A stretch of 64,000 nucleotides of DNA, from contig NC_059544.1 in assembly GCF_905220415.1 (NCBI RefSeq), positions 64,501-128,500 of the forward strand, written 5' to 3'. The position numbers and the translations under genes were made by a program. This document shows, one piece after another, positions 1 through 12,000 of this stretch; within the stretch, counting starts at the first letter, position 1, and every line of letters starts with the position of its first letter. The notes beneath the pieces are model-generated. The model did not search any database, was not told the DNA's origin, and saw only the letters and a program-made list of their open reading frames with translations. Source of the stretch: Colias croceus (Eukaryota; Arthropoda; Insecta; Lepidoptera; Pieridae).

Positions 1-728
1 CCTTCAGACCCCACTCTTCAGGAAAGGGATAAAAGGTCTCGGCGAATTACTCAAAATGAAAAGTGTTTACCGAAAGCACTCTCCGGAGTATCGGGCACAT
101 TGTGCTCGCGTCGCGGCGCGAATAATAACTTTAAGATTTGGCCACTGCTCAGTGCTCAGTGCTCTGGCTGCTCCGGATGTTAAGGCCCGCCGCCCGCTGC
201 CCGCCGCCCGCCGGCCACCGGCCACCAGCGGCGCACCCTTCCACGGGACTCACGGAATCGTTTATTGTCTACTTCCCTCTATACGCGTTCCATATTCCGT
301 CGACATATGTTTAGCGAATCTTTACATGTACGTGATTTGTGATTCAGCACAGGGGACGATGTAGAGCTATGAGAATGAATGAATTATTAGCCTAAAATTA
401 ATGATTTCACGAATGGCAAATTGAAAAATATTAAATATATATATGTGCAATTAAATGCGCATAAAATGCTCCATAAAGACGCATTTTAATATACCCTAAT
501 TAGCGGATCCGCACTGATATTTTGAAGCCAAAGGCGCTATAATATTTTTATTGCTAGTGAAAATTTTAAAACCATTGCTTTAAAGTAATGACATCATCAT
601 TGCCAGAACTGAGAAATTTATTGTAGTTTATTTTTTCTTGCTATTGAGTTTCGAAAATTCAGAATAAGTGTAAATAAATATGAAACTGATAATATCATTA
701 TAATTTAATCTATGTAGAGCAAATCGTC

Positions 729-742
729 ATTTGCATGCAAAT
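729..742. promoter_or_regulatory. Perfect 14-bp palindrome of two overlapping POU octamers
   Basis: The sequence ATTTGCATGCAAAT is its own reverse complement and contains the octamer ATGCAAAT on both strands. POU-domain factors are known to bind octamers and can dimerise on overlapping ones. The flanks are AT-rich. Function is inferred from the motif only. Confidence 0.45.
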
Positions 743-2819
743 ATTAAAGTTTTATCAATTCATTACATACTATAGGTATATGTATATTATTTAGTTGTAT
801 TCTATTTTAATAATGTAAATGTTAGCAAATTAAAATATCGGTTACGTAATAACAAAGTTCTAGAAGGTAAAAAGCTCGAAGAAAGCGCACACAAACACAC
901 AGACGCGTATCTCAGCTAATTAATCCTTGTCTGAGTAATCACATTGGAAACACTCGTAATTAGAATTAATTGGACAATTTCAGGAAGACTACTTTGTTAC
1001 GAGCCGAGTGAGTTTAAACAAATTAGCTGTATTGTAGTGCGCCTGCGCGGGCTGTCAGCTGTCAGCTGCGGCCAGCGGCACCCGACGCTACCTTATAATA
1101 TTGTTGTAATACCTTAGTGGTCAGCATTTAGTGTAGTATTAGAATGTAGTTTGAAAAAAGTAACTACGTGTAATTAGATTAAATTTGGAAAAATATAAAT
1201 TATTCATAAACGACTTTGACGTCGGTGTTTGTTTTTCTCATTTTTTTAAAGTGCGTAACAGGAAACGCGTCGGTGTTGTTATCTTATATATTTATAACTC
1301 AAAATTTAACATAATTATGATCACTATCTCTTGTTCCCGTTTAATGAATAACTGTTATGCGAGAACTTGGTGAGCAATAGTTACTATAAATATGTTGATT
1401 TTCCGATAGATACGAATCATATTTTCCGTAGTAGGTATGCACCTAGATAAGTGCGTGTAGAGTTAGGAGGTCCCGTACTCAGATAACATGTTGACTTGCA
1501 TTGTACAGTTGAACATTGTGTAGCGGACGAGTCATCGCGTCGGATTATTCAATAACCCTTCTTCAATTAACGTCCAAATTACTTTCGTATTTAAGTTCAT
1601 TTGTATTTTGCTATCACAATAATAGCAGATGATGGATGCTAGCTCAACGATTTAAAAGATCTCACTGTGTTTTTTCCGTACAGCGGATTAACATTACTCA
1701 TTTACTTGAAACATCTGCATCATAATAATAACACAACGTTAAAATTTAAATTTAAGTAGCGAACCGTAAACAGACAAAAAGCATAGTTGACGTAAATAAG
1801 TAGGTATGATTTGATTAATAGGATGGCCCGAGCGGTGCGCGGCGGCGTGTCTGTCTGTTTGTCCACCCGTACACCCGCGTGTGCCGAGATAGCGGGCAGG
1901 TGCCGCTGCTATAAAAAAATAAAGTGCGATTTAAGTACGAGTGGCGCTTATCTTACAGATTCTGCCTGATAAATTATTTCCTTATAAGATATGATACTTT
2001 ATTTCGAAAGATCGTTCCTTGTCACTAATTAGACTGTTTATGTTTCTTAGCTTTTTTGTTAACACACATCGGTTAGAGACTCGTGAGTTCATCTTCTACA
2101 AAACATTCATAAATGACACAATATGACGAGCGTCGTCAGGGCATTGACCTCATTTAAATAGGGAAAGGTTGTGAAAAATTGACAATAATTGCACATGCGG
2201 TGCGCGGTATGCGTTTCTGGCTGGAGGGGAGGAAGTGGAGGGAAGTCGTAAATTGAGGAGCGCACGCACGTCGCCCACGCTTCGCCCGGCCGCTCGCCCG
2301 CGCCGCCCGCGCCGCCCGTGCCGCTCGCCCGCACAGCCACCGCGCATTCCCGCTCCATCACGTAACTGACAACGATCGCCTCCAATAACGTCACGGGATT
2401 ACAAGACAATTTGACTATCAACTATCAATGAATGCGTCTTATTTGCTGAATTTTTCTGATAAGTTGCTATTTCTTATACGAACTCTAGGCAAAATTTATT
2501 CCAATAGGATACTAGATGTTGGTAAATATTATTAATACAAGCACTTCTCGTGCTCGAAACCCGCCTAGGCAACGAGGTTGTAATAAAATATATAATGCAT
2601 AACGTGAGGTACCATTGTGAAAACGTGCAATAATTTAATCGAAGTAATAATTAAATAAACCCATATTTAGAACTTTATGCACTGTAACGGAACCGTTCAT
2701 GTTTGTTTAGAAATAATTTTTTCTCCACATCGGAAAATACCTCAATGCGATAAAAACACCACAAACAACGGTTCAGGGTGCATATTATATGAATGGGAAA
2801 TCATGAAGTACCCAGGAAT

Positions 2820-3010
2820 GCGACCTTGACCCCGGCGCGCAGGTGCGCACGCGACACAAATATCATCGCGAGTCGCTCACCCCCGCTCCCCCCGCCCCAT
2901 GCCCCAGCGGTCCCGTTACGTACGCAAATTGCGCTAATTAATGATATCCACAGATAACATTTGCGCTAATTGATCGGAAAGGTCAGGCGGCGCTCGATCA
3001 ACTGTTATTG
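2820..3010. promoter_or_regulatory. Candidate enhancer islet with paired TTGCGCTAATT sites
   Basis: A CpG-rich block with a C-rich run on the plus strand is followed by two direct copies of TTGCGCTAATT at 2929-2939 and 2961-2971. They start 32 bp apart and flank an AGATAA (GATA-type) site. TAATTA cores suit homeodomain proteins. The same word recurs near 35.8 kb and 38.8 kb. An enhancer role is inference. Confidence 0.35.
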
Positions 3011-4042
3011 TGCCACCACGCACACTGCATGTTTTCAGTTACATTTTTAAATTGCAGATTGTCAATAATAAAATCTATTACAAACAGGTATATTACCTAA
3101 TTGTTTACCGAAGTATTCGTGTCTAAAATGTTAAAGTACATAATATTATATGTATTGTATATTTAGAACACAAAGCTATCGTCACTTATATTACTTACTT
3201 ATTAAAACTTGGAAGGCGAAAATTATGAATGCTCTTTATTGCACCTCAATTAAAACTACTATAAAAGAGAACACAGCAATATTTTATATGTTATACTTAT
3301 AGCCAATTGTTGAATACAAAACATTTATTACATTAAAAAAAAGTGGCTAATACAAGTCATGAGCACGTACTGAGCGCTTTACCTCCGCTATTAACTACCG
3401 GATCCCATGCCGACGGTAATTCACTACTTACATTCGATCCCACTTTGAGTAGTAACTCCACTTCACTGTATTTGCAAAAAATCTTCTATTTTAGTAGGTA
3501 CTGCATTCGCGTTTAATTGGCTACAATGGTAATATGGCTGCAAAACTTCCCACAGCGTCGCGAGAACCGTAAAGACCTAAGACACGGTGAACGCTGAACT
3601 TCATTTAAATTTACCTCTACATTGCTCTACATAGGTGATTCGAAACGAATTTACGTTTATTACAATTCAACGCTATTTTCATATCTATTTCGGAATAATC
3701 ATACCGTCCAGGGGCTAACCTCATAACGAGATTGGAAGCATATTGATCGCGCGGTGATGGTCAATTACAGCGAGTAACCGCAAGCGGCAAGCAGCGAGCA
3801 GCGAGCGGCGAGCGGCGAGCACGTGCGCGGAGCGGCGCTGATGAGATGCACACACCGCACGCACTCCGCCAAAACTGTTCAATTATGATTTAATGGGATC
3901 CGCCGGCAACCTGCCCAATTACGTCGTACACAACACCATTTGCGATGCTTATGAGAAATATATCTACTTGACCTTTCGGAGATCCAAAAAAGATGCTTCG
4001 ATTTCCTTTCGTTCCGTTACACTCTATAGTTCAAACCTATTA

Positions 4043-4222
4043 TACAGGGTGTAATCGTTAAGTGTGCACAAGCGATTATTCCGTAACTATTGCAGATACC
4101 AAAAAACTTTAAACTGATATCGAAAGTACTTAACCTAATGAGTAAAATCGCCATAATAAATTTTTAAAAATAAAATGAGAAATTTCCAAAAACGTTACAT
4201 TAAACGCTTCCATACATTTTAT
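4043..4222. repeat. Left terminal inverted repeat of the mariner
   Basis: This arm pairs with 5282-5462. The outer ~140 bp is nearly identical in inverted orientation, and the inner part, including a block around CATACATTT, is weaker. Confidence 0.85.
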
Positions 4223-5281
4223 TTACCATACATTTTGTATTCATAGCAGATTTTCAAAGTGATGTCCTCATTGTGCAATGCAATGAGGAGCTCTATTTAC
4301 AGTTTCTAAATGAACTTCCCTTCAAATTTGCGAAGTAATTAAAGCAGAAAACCAAAAAAAGAAAGAAAAAGCTAAAATCTTTCATATTAAATGTACTAGG
4401 TTGATCCAAAAGTAATGATAATTGGGTATTTTCTGTGCACATAAAAATATAAAATAAATGTTTTTTGCTTGCTCATGTATTCACTAAGTAATCACAAAAA
4501 AATCATATCAACAGGCCACGTTTCCAATTATTTACATTAATTTGAATGTGAACCGTGCGTTCCAGAATGTTTCCCGACGAAAAGAAGAAACAACGAGACA
4601 TGTAGAGGGTAAATTTCTAAATTTTTAATGATATCAGGATAATTTTTTGGCACGTTTTGTGATCATGGACGTTACCCGAGTTCACCATGTTTATGCTGAA
4701 ACCAAAAAAACAATCAATGTCCTGGATGCGAGCTTCCAAAGTGACGATGAAGAAATTCAAAGTGAAAATCAGTAGGTTAGATTAAAGCGGTAGTTTTTTG
4801 GGACGCTGAAGGAATAATTATGGTGGAATATTTTAAAAAGGTAGCCACTTTATTGTGCTCTTACTAAACAGACCAAATTAAAAGATTGCGGTAGGTTAGT
4901 AAGGAAAAGAGACATGGAAAACTGCGGACCTGAACGCTGTTTTACCAAGACAACGCACCAGATCACAAAGCGTCAGTTGCGATGGCTGCCATTCAAGAAT
5001 CGGCATTCCAAATGCTTGAACACCTACCCTATTTTTTAGATCTAGCTCCTATTTACTTTTATCTCTTTCCTCGGCACAAGAAACACTTTCTTAGCAATAA
5101 ATTATTTTAAGACGACAGCGAAGTGATGGCCGCGTGGAGGGGTTTTTGTGGATGAAGTCAAAGTTTTTTTTTAAAGTTTAGGAAAATAAATATTGAAGTA
5201 TATTTTCTAGTTAGAAGACTATCTAGAGAACTACATAATTATTATAACTGTAATGACCTTGTTTAATATTGTCGTATCTCA

Positions 5282-5462
5282 TACTAAATGTATGGGAGGG
5301 TTTCAAGTTAATTTTTTAGATATTTCTCGTTTTATTTTTAAAAATTTATTATGGCCATTTTACTCATTAGGTTAAATACTTTCGATATCAGTTTAAAGTT
5401 TTTTGATATCTGTAATAGTTACGGAATAATCGCCTGTGCACACTTAACGATAACACCCTGTA
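5282..5462. repeat. Right terminal inverted repeat of the mariner
   Basis: This is the reverse complement of the left arm, with substitutions such as TAATCG versus TTATCG in the outer 20 bp. It ends in CCCTGTA. Confidence 0.85.
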
Positions 5463-7004
5463 TAATATATTTTGGATTTTAAATTATCATATTAGCATCA
5501 GAATTATTTTAATCAAAAGTGTTTTTATTTAAAGTCTATTAGTACGTCTGCACGCTCCGTGAAATTAGAAAAAGAATGTAACTGTTTGCAAAATACCACG
5601 AACGCCAATAATTCCACGTAACGTCTAAAATAACATTTGCAATTATAATTCCATCGGCTAGTGATTAGGCAGGAGTCGGGACGCTAGTCAACAACGCATC
5701 TCGTAACGAACAGTTAGGTCAACAATTATACGGTGCCGTTAAAGGGCAGCTCAGTCTGGACTTAATGCATGCATAGCGGGACCTCAACGGACGCAGGTGG
5801 CCAACGGGACCCAAAGGTCAGGAGCGCCCTCGCGCCCGGCGCCCTCGCGCCCACGCCGCCGTCGCGACCCTCCGCCTGCCAAATCGCGGCACATTCTCAC
5901 AAAACCTTTTACAACCTCTCCAAATGTACTTTGAACAACTGTTACACACTTTATTTAAGATGAATAGATTTACTTCGCGAGGGTCTCGAATTTATTTTTA
6001 TTTGAGACCCGATAGCTCCGTTTACGACGAATTGTTAAAAACAATTATTATGCGCATTGAAACCTTAAAATATCGAAACATAACAGATAGGTAGTTTAAA
6101 AAGTTACGTTAGGCAATAAAAGCGTAGCTGTATTCAAATGGCCGGTGCTTTCTTTTATGGCAGTAACTGTAAGGCGTTATGCGTAACGGCGTGCAATTTT
6201 TACGATTTCGATTGTTTATGTTTTTTAACTTTTTGTTTGGGACAATAAATGAGAAAGTCACGTGGTCGCGCGACGCAGCGGAATATTTTTTGCCGATCGC
6301 TTTCCCCGACACAAAAGCCCTCGTAATTGCTTCTTCGAGCCTTCCCTAATTCGATAAAAGAGAAAATAATACATTTTTTGTTTGAATGCATTGTCACGAA
6401 GGACGTTCGAAATGTTATAACGCTAGTGATAAAAAGTCGAAATAGTTTTAAAAGATAATACCTAAGTAATTGCGGTGACGTAACAAGATTTCATTTCAGA
6501 TGAGGACCAGAGAAGTTTACACGCAACAAAACAAAAGAAAGGTAGATAATTTATGATCTTACGGGATGAAGATACAGTTCCGATATCAGCTGTTTACAGG
6601 CTCATAGTTGGGGGCGAGTCACGCGGCGGCCTGCGTCAAACCGCACTTGGATGTTTCAATACTTAAAAATTATTTTATAATAACAAAGTCGTCTATGTAA
6701 AATGCTGCTAAAATATACCCCATATACCGAAAGGTTCATCAGGGTCGAGAAAGCCTATTTACCTGGCGTCGAAGATAATCATTTAAATTTTATATGAAAA
6801 ACGATTATATCAGACGTTTATTTTTTTTTCCGATAATATGAGCAAAGTCGGATAATGGTTGGTTACGCTTACCATGAAATAAAGTTAATACTTAATATCA
6901 ATCAGTGCCCGAATGAATAGAAAGGACATAATTATCACGTGCTTTATTATATTTGACTTCCTCATTTTGTGTGTTACTGCAGTCTATAAAGTGGAAAGAC
7001 TCAC
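5463..7004. other. Non-coding stretch
   Basis: No gene is supported. A CpG-rich islet at 5670-5900 includes two GCGCCCTCGCGCCC-like units. A small hairpin at 5981-6010 pairs GGGTCTC with GAGACCC. The rest is AT-rich with unsupported short open frames. Confidence 0.55.
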
Positions 7005-7014
7005 CCGAGTTCAT
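7005..7014 (-). CDS. Speculative mini first coding exon (MNS, phase 1)
   Basis: On the minus strand, ATG AAC TCG G runs directly into a consensus donor (GTGAGT). It ends in phase 1, the same phase as the stronger exon at 15294-15353. The sequence upstream on the minus strand (7015-7080) is CpG-rich and could be a 5' leader, or an internal exon could begin after the pyrimidine-rich acceptor near 7067. With only four codons there is no protein evidence, and chance is a real possibility. Confidence 0.14.
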
Positions 7015-7893
7015 GTCAGCTCGAAGGCAGAGTCCAGACAAGCAGCCCCGAGCGGCCCCCGCCGGCCGGCGCTCGGGACAGAAAAACTAAAGGTCAGCTC
7101 AGCTAACGGGACCGCTCGTGTGACGTGCTACCCTGCACTAACCCTCACCGACCTCACCGACCCTCGCAGGGCTCACCAGTGACCGTTGTGACACAACTAC
7201 TGCGCTTTACGTGTAAGCTAACGACTTTCTGTTATTATGTTTATAGATGGCTTACATTAATTATTGTTTTGTTGTTTTCTCCACTGCCTAATGTATGGAA
7301 CTTTTTAATTGATTACGAAACTTAAAAAATACAATTATCGCTCATCGCGCAATTGTTTAAATGTTATTGTATAAATATTATCTACACTAAGCACCTTTAA
7401 TTGGTGGTGTAACATTTGACAGTTATGTGTGTGTTGATTTAGGAATGTAAATGCACGATCGAGACTGATCATATCGGTTTACAAAGTAAGGATAGGAGAA
7501 AGCTATTTGAGATGCAAACCGACAGCACACGGTCACGTGAACACGCAAATTTCTTTCTAGAAAGAAACGTTGATTTGCGTACTCTCGCCATGCTGCTGTT
7601 CCGCGAAGATGTGCTTTGCATACGGTTTTGGTGCGGCGACAGTTAGCGCGTCACCTCCCCAGCCCCACTGGTGCGGCGCCTCGCTGTGCCCACTGCCCAC
7701 TGGCCTAGCGCCTGGCGTGCCATTTCAAACATTGTACTTTATAATTACACAAATACAATGACTTATTGTGTTATATGTGTGCAATTAGCTAAACGTTAAC
7801 GTGGCCGACGGTGGCAAAAATCTATAGCGGTCACAAATAGAAAGACCTGTCTAAAATATGCAAATGTAGGATTTGTATCCTTTTGTAATTATT
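7015..7893. other. GC islet and AT-rich spacer
   Basis: The CpG-rich islet at 7015-7180 and another at 7600-7720 show no coding signature. Between and around them is AT-rich sequence with no recognised element. Confidence 0.5.
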
Positions 7894-8083
7894 CTAGCTT
7901 TCTGCTCGCGGCTTCGCCCGCATTTTCTAAAACCTTATAAATTATATACTAAACCCTTACTCGAAAACCATTCTATCTATTAAAAAAAAACTGCATTAAA
8001 TCTGTTGCGTAGTTTTAAAGTTTTAAGCATACGTAGGGACATAGGGACAGAGAAAGTGACTTATGTTTTATACTATGTAGTGA
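7894..8083 (-). mobile_element. Short non-autonomous Helitron, Lepidoptera type
   Basis: On the minus strand the element starts TC next to an A and ends CTAG. Just inside the 3' end is the GC hairpin of the GCGGGCGAAGCCGCG class that is common in moth and butterfly Helitrons. The body includes the familiar block with GTTGCGTAGTTTTAAAG in plus orientation. The base after CTAG is A rather than the expected T, probably decay. No Rep/helicase coding capacity. Confidence 0.72.
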
Positions 8084-8906
8084 TTTCCTTTAAATGCTAA
8101 TCCGATACAGGTTGGAAGAAATCTGATTCAGTTGCCATACTCACTAGGTATTGAAATAAATGCAATACATTTCGTTTGAATAAAGTTATACTTCCTGACT
8201 ACATAATTTGCAAATATTTTGACGATAGTGCGGGGAGCTTGTGCAGCCAATCGGCGCGACCACTAGACCAAGGAGTTCGTCTGTAATCGTGTGTCATGTT
8301 TAAATGCTCATTCACCATCGATATGTTACGTACAAATGATACACACCATTAATCACAATATAAAAATAGAAGATATACAATCACTTGAACATCATCAAAT
8401 CCATCGGAAATTCATGTTTTAGGGTGGGCAGTTTAATATATGCTTTATCAATTGATTTCATTTTAGGAGCAAATACAGCTGAACTGTTTATGTACATTTG
8501 CATAACACCGAATTCTAGATAATACGTTCCCCTACCCCTTATATATCATACGAAAAGGTCAGTTATCTAGGAAACTGGACTTCAGCCGATATTCCGATTG
8601 TAGAACTCGGTGAAATTTTGCAGAAAATGTTGGAATGAAAATATTTTCTCTCAACTGGAGTCGATTTATAAACCCAGCGGTCACGAGTAGGTGCGGTGAT
8701 ATTGAACTGAATAAATTAATCGTAGAAAGTAGAGTGACCCGACCGGCGCGGGCGCAGTAAACAACACGGGAAAAAACTGCTTTGCATGTTCCGTGAATGC
8801 ACTCGTCGTTTTTTTAGCTAGACTCTTTCTCCAGCTCCGCTTGCCCCATAAATAATAGGCAAGGCTTGAGTGCGCACGGGCCCGGCCGTGGCTACTCGCT
8901 AGCGCC

Positions 8907-8955
8907 GCTCACGCTCGCCGCTCACGCTCACGCTCACGCTCACGCTCGCCGCTCG
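8907..8955. repeat. GCTCAC hexamer microsatellite
   Basis: GCTCAC units interrupted by GCTCGCC variants form a short CpG-containing array inside a GC islet. Confidence 0.8.
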
Positions 8956-10869
8956 TCCGCTTATCGCGCGCGCTGCATCATTATTCGACACATTAGCCTT
9001 GGGTATCGTGCATTCAACAGATGCTTTTGTTCCAGTTTTACTTTGAACTAAGTCAAAATACTAAAAGCGATTTCGGTTAAATCATTTTTCATTTGTAAGT
9101 TGCTATGAAGAGTTTTTTTCCTATGCTATTCACAGATTTGAATAAATTAGCAATAGCCATCCATTTTCATTGTCCAATAGAAATCCTCCTAAGTCCTACC
9201 TTCATTTTCATGACGATAGAGGAGCCTCAAACTACTGAGGCAGCGCACGATGCGTATTGCATGTGCAAATGTTTATGATCGCAATGAACATTTACATACA
9301 TTTTAGTGCATGTAGTTACATGATCGTGTAATATTCAAGAGATTTTTTGTACAATGTAATTACACGTTTGAAGTCGTCTGACGTCTGTTATGTTTTGCAA
9401 GTCGAGACAAAACCCACAGTATGCATAAAGTGCGCTCTGAAGGTATCTACTCGCAGTGAACGGTAGATTGTACGATATAACTGTCACAAAAGGAAAGAAA
9501 AGCATAAATTATAAATCCATAAAAGTCTGAATGATAAATGTGGACAAATCTTAGAAAATAACAATGTGCAGAAAAACGAATAAATTATAGTATTTCGCAC
9601 CGGGAAGAAAGAGCGGTGTCTTCAAAATGTGATTGATTTTCAGATTCCGGACAAAAGCTAGCAAAAAATTGCGCCGACTAACCTGGACGTATGCAAATCC
9701 TTTGTTACCTTCGCACCCTAGCCTGCACGCCATTCTGACCTTTATTCTTAACTAAGAGTATGCACAATCTTCGGTGAATTGTATTGCAATGTGCCGAGAA
9801 ACTTTTTCACATGACCACCGCAAAGAATAATCTACGATCTACTCGTAAGTGCATTTAGAAATTTCAATACGCATCGAGCCCGCATTTATTTCAAAGTTCT
9901 CAGAATTCAACAAAGCGACCGTAACAGTCGCCCAAAAAACTAACTACTTAGGTAGGTATCAAATAAATTTTGATAATCGCGAATCTGATTCACTTTTTTA
10001 TATTTCTTCTAGTTTCTAAAACACGTTCGTGTGTTATTGTTTTGTCGAGCGATAACAATTATAATAAATTAAGTACTAAGTCTCATGTTACAGACACATC
10101 GTTACGAGCCGAGTCGGTAGTTTCATGTTAATTGCAATTATACCCGAACTTTAATTTGAATTTAGTTTAATTCGTATTTGAATAAGTGAGATTTTTTGCG
10201 CGTGAACATGCGCCGTACAAATTTTTGTTTAGTGTCTCGCGAAGATAGTAATCAGTAGCTGTTAGATGGTTAACGGTGGACAGAACTCTCGTTAACACGG
10301 CTCTCAGCTATCTCGTATCAGATCATTTACATTATTTTGAATGGATATCAAGCCTGTACTTAATGTGATCGCCGAATGAATTTGTTTTTATGAATTAATT
10401 AAAAACGCATGAAAATATTATTTTTATCAAATTTGTCAAAGTTGTTTAATAGACAACAAAGAACTGCGTCCAGCAAAGGGATTTTATTAATATTCAGATA
10501 ATTTACGGATAATTATTTACCGACTAGTTGTGATTGGCCAACCATCGGTACAATATGAGAGCAAAAGTGTTGGTTTTTACCTTTAATTGAAATAATAATG
10601 CTTTTAATTGTAATCTATGTAGTTGGTATTTGTCTAGACTTATTCCGTTTAATATAATAATAAACAAAGGGACACGTGGATGTCTTCATAACTCAATGAA
10701 TGCTCCTAATTCATCGAAGGATATAAATCAGCCAATAACCGTCTACTACTACTAGTCTGGTGTCGCTTTTTGTCAGGGCATTGCGATATAGAAGCAACGT
10801 GAATGCGCAGTATGGCTAAAAGACGTTACTCGATTATGTCCGAATACAAAGATAATATTATCTGCCCGG

Positions 10870-11110
10870 TGCATGAAACACATTAAAATCGCCATTAGCG
10901 CCGCGCCCGGCTCCGTCTGCCGCTCGCAATAAATCTTCAAAAAAACCATTCACCGCGGCAAAAACTCATAGAAATGGATAGAATATGCAAGCTTGATTGT
11001 TCGCCGGTGAAATGAAAAAAGGCGCAGATGGTCGCACAGGCGCGGCGCGGGCGCAGGTAGCCAGCGCGCATGCAAATGTGCCGACCCTGCGCCTCACGTG
11101 CTAACTCACT
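10870..11110. promoter_or_regulatory. Candidate regulatory islet
   Basis: This CpG-rich block contains GCGGCAAAAACTC, CGCGGGCGCAG (11046-11056) running into CAGGTAG (a Zelda-type word in Drosophila), and an ATGCAAAT octamer at about 11068. There are no coding features. A regulatory role is inferred from motif density only. Confidence 0.3.
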
Positions 11111-11689
11111 TGATAGCGGACTATTACTTCTACGTCTTGATCTACATTAATTGCTACGTTTATCGATCATGTACAGTCATTATATGCAACACCTTGCGGT
11201 TGCAACATGGAACTCTATACTAACTTGTATAAATATTATATTTTACGCTTAATCCCATTCAGTTCGATGTCGGTATAACATTGCTCTTGGATTGATACGA
11301 ATGGATGATGTTATATTATATTCTTACATATTTTCACGATAATGTTGTGCATCATAGCATAATTAAACAGAAATGAGTATTCCGGAATGCATTTCACAAC
11401 GTTTGCACGTGTTACCTGCGGCCCACTTTACCTCGTCATGCAAAAAATTAGAATATTGGCATGTTAGCTGTTGCCGCCTGTCTGACGATTTGTTCAACAA
11501 CGGTTATCTTTCCTTTTTAATTTATATTTGCACAAGTAATTTCAATAGAACGGCGAAATGTAAGAAAATTAGCAATAAATATGCGCTTCGTTATGTGAAA
11601 ATTATAGTGTGAAGAACTTATACTTAATTATACGTTTATCGTGTTTGCGTTGAATTCAAATACAAAATTAAATTAATAATCCGAGTCGC

Positions 11690-12000
11690 GTTCACGCGTC
11701 CAGATGGAGCTGCGGATAATTGTTAAGAATTAACAAAGCCAGTGCCCAGTGGAGAGGTCGCCAGTCGGCAGTCGGCACGATGAATTAGTTATTGTTTATT
11801 GGGCTAACGATGATGATGTGCTTTCGAAAAGTCCGCATCACCGCGGAGCTATTAATTTGAAAGCGATGTAGATAAGACAAGGGAAGACGCCGAGAATGGG
11901 ATCGGTGACAAAATCGTGGACAGCCGATCTGTTCGGCTCCGCGGAGCATTGACATGCAAAGCGCGGTGTGCCGCAGGGCTGCCGCTTTGGACCGATGATA
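11690..12000. promoter_or_regulatory. Candidate regulatory islet of intermediate GC
   Basis: A block of balanced composition within AT-rich DNA, with homeodomain-like ATTAGTTATTG and TTATTG words, tandem CAGTCGG units, and a small hairpin AGCCGA/TCGGCT. No coding frame persists. It resembles conserved non-coding DNA, but conservation could not be tested. Confidence 0.3.

Larger units (their letters stand above)
1..4042. other. Non-coding stretch with short GC islets
   Basis: No supported gene. The background is AT-rich. CpG-rich islets lie near 170-240 (CCGCCCG-type repeats), 1035-1095 (tandem GCTGTCA units giving two CAGCTG E-boxes), 1820-1910, 2200-2350, 2820-3010 and 3720-3850 (AGCGGCG-type tandem units). 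Open frames on both strands of the 2.2-2.4 kb islet reflect GC content, with no splice or codon support. Confidence 0.6.
4043..5462 (+). mobile_element. Degenerate mariner-like DNA transposon with long terminal inverted repeats
   Basis: The element begins TACAGGGTGT and ends ACACCCTGTA, with TA at both ends as expected for Tc1/mariner target sites. The inverted repeats are unusually long, about 180 bp (4043-4222 and 5282-5462), with scattered mismatches. The interior keeps three transposase blocks in one frame: FWDAEGIIMVEYF at 4796-4834, FYQDNAPDHKASVAMAAIQ from 4940, and a block containing LDLAPIYFYLFP from about 5015. These match the mariner catalytic core; the Asp residues of DNAP and DLAP are retained, but the spacing between them is about five residues short. 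In-frame stops between the blocks and the missing N-terminal domain show the transposase is dead. Confidence 0.88.

Noticed and set aside
2107..2421. 104-codon minus-strand frame beginning in AT-rich DNA
   Set aside because: Part AT-rich and part GGAGGA-repeat; no domain, no splice sites, overlapped by another frame.
9232..9330. microRNA-like pairing around CATGTAAATG words
   Set aside because: No stable hairpin with a recognisable mature miRNA; the known insect miRNA sequences I could recall were not found in the window.
11373..11612. 79-codon plus-strand frame
   Set aside because: AT-rich chance frame with Cys/Ser/Asn content and no recognisable motif or splice sites.
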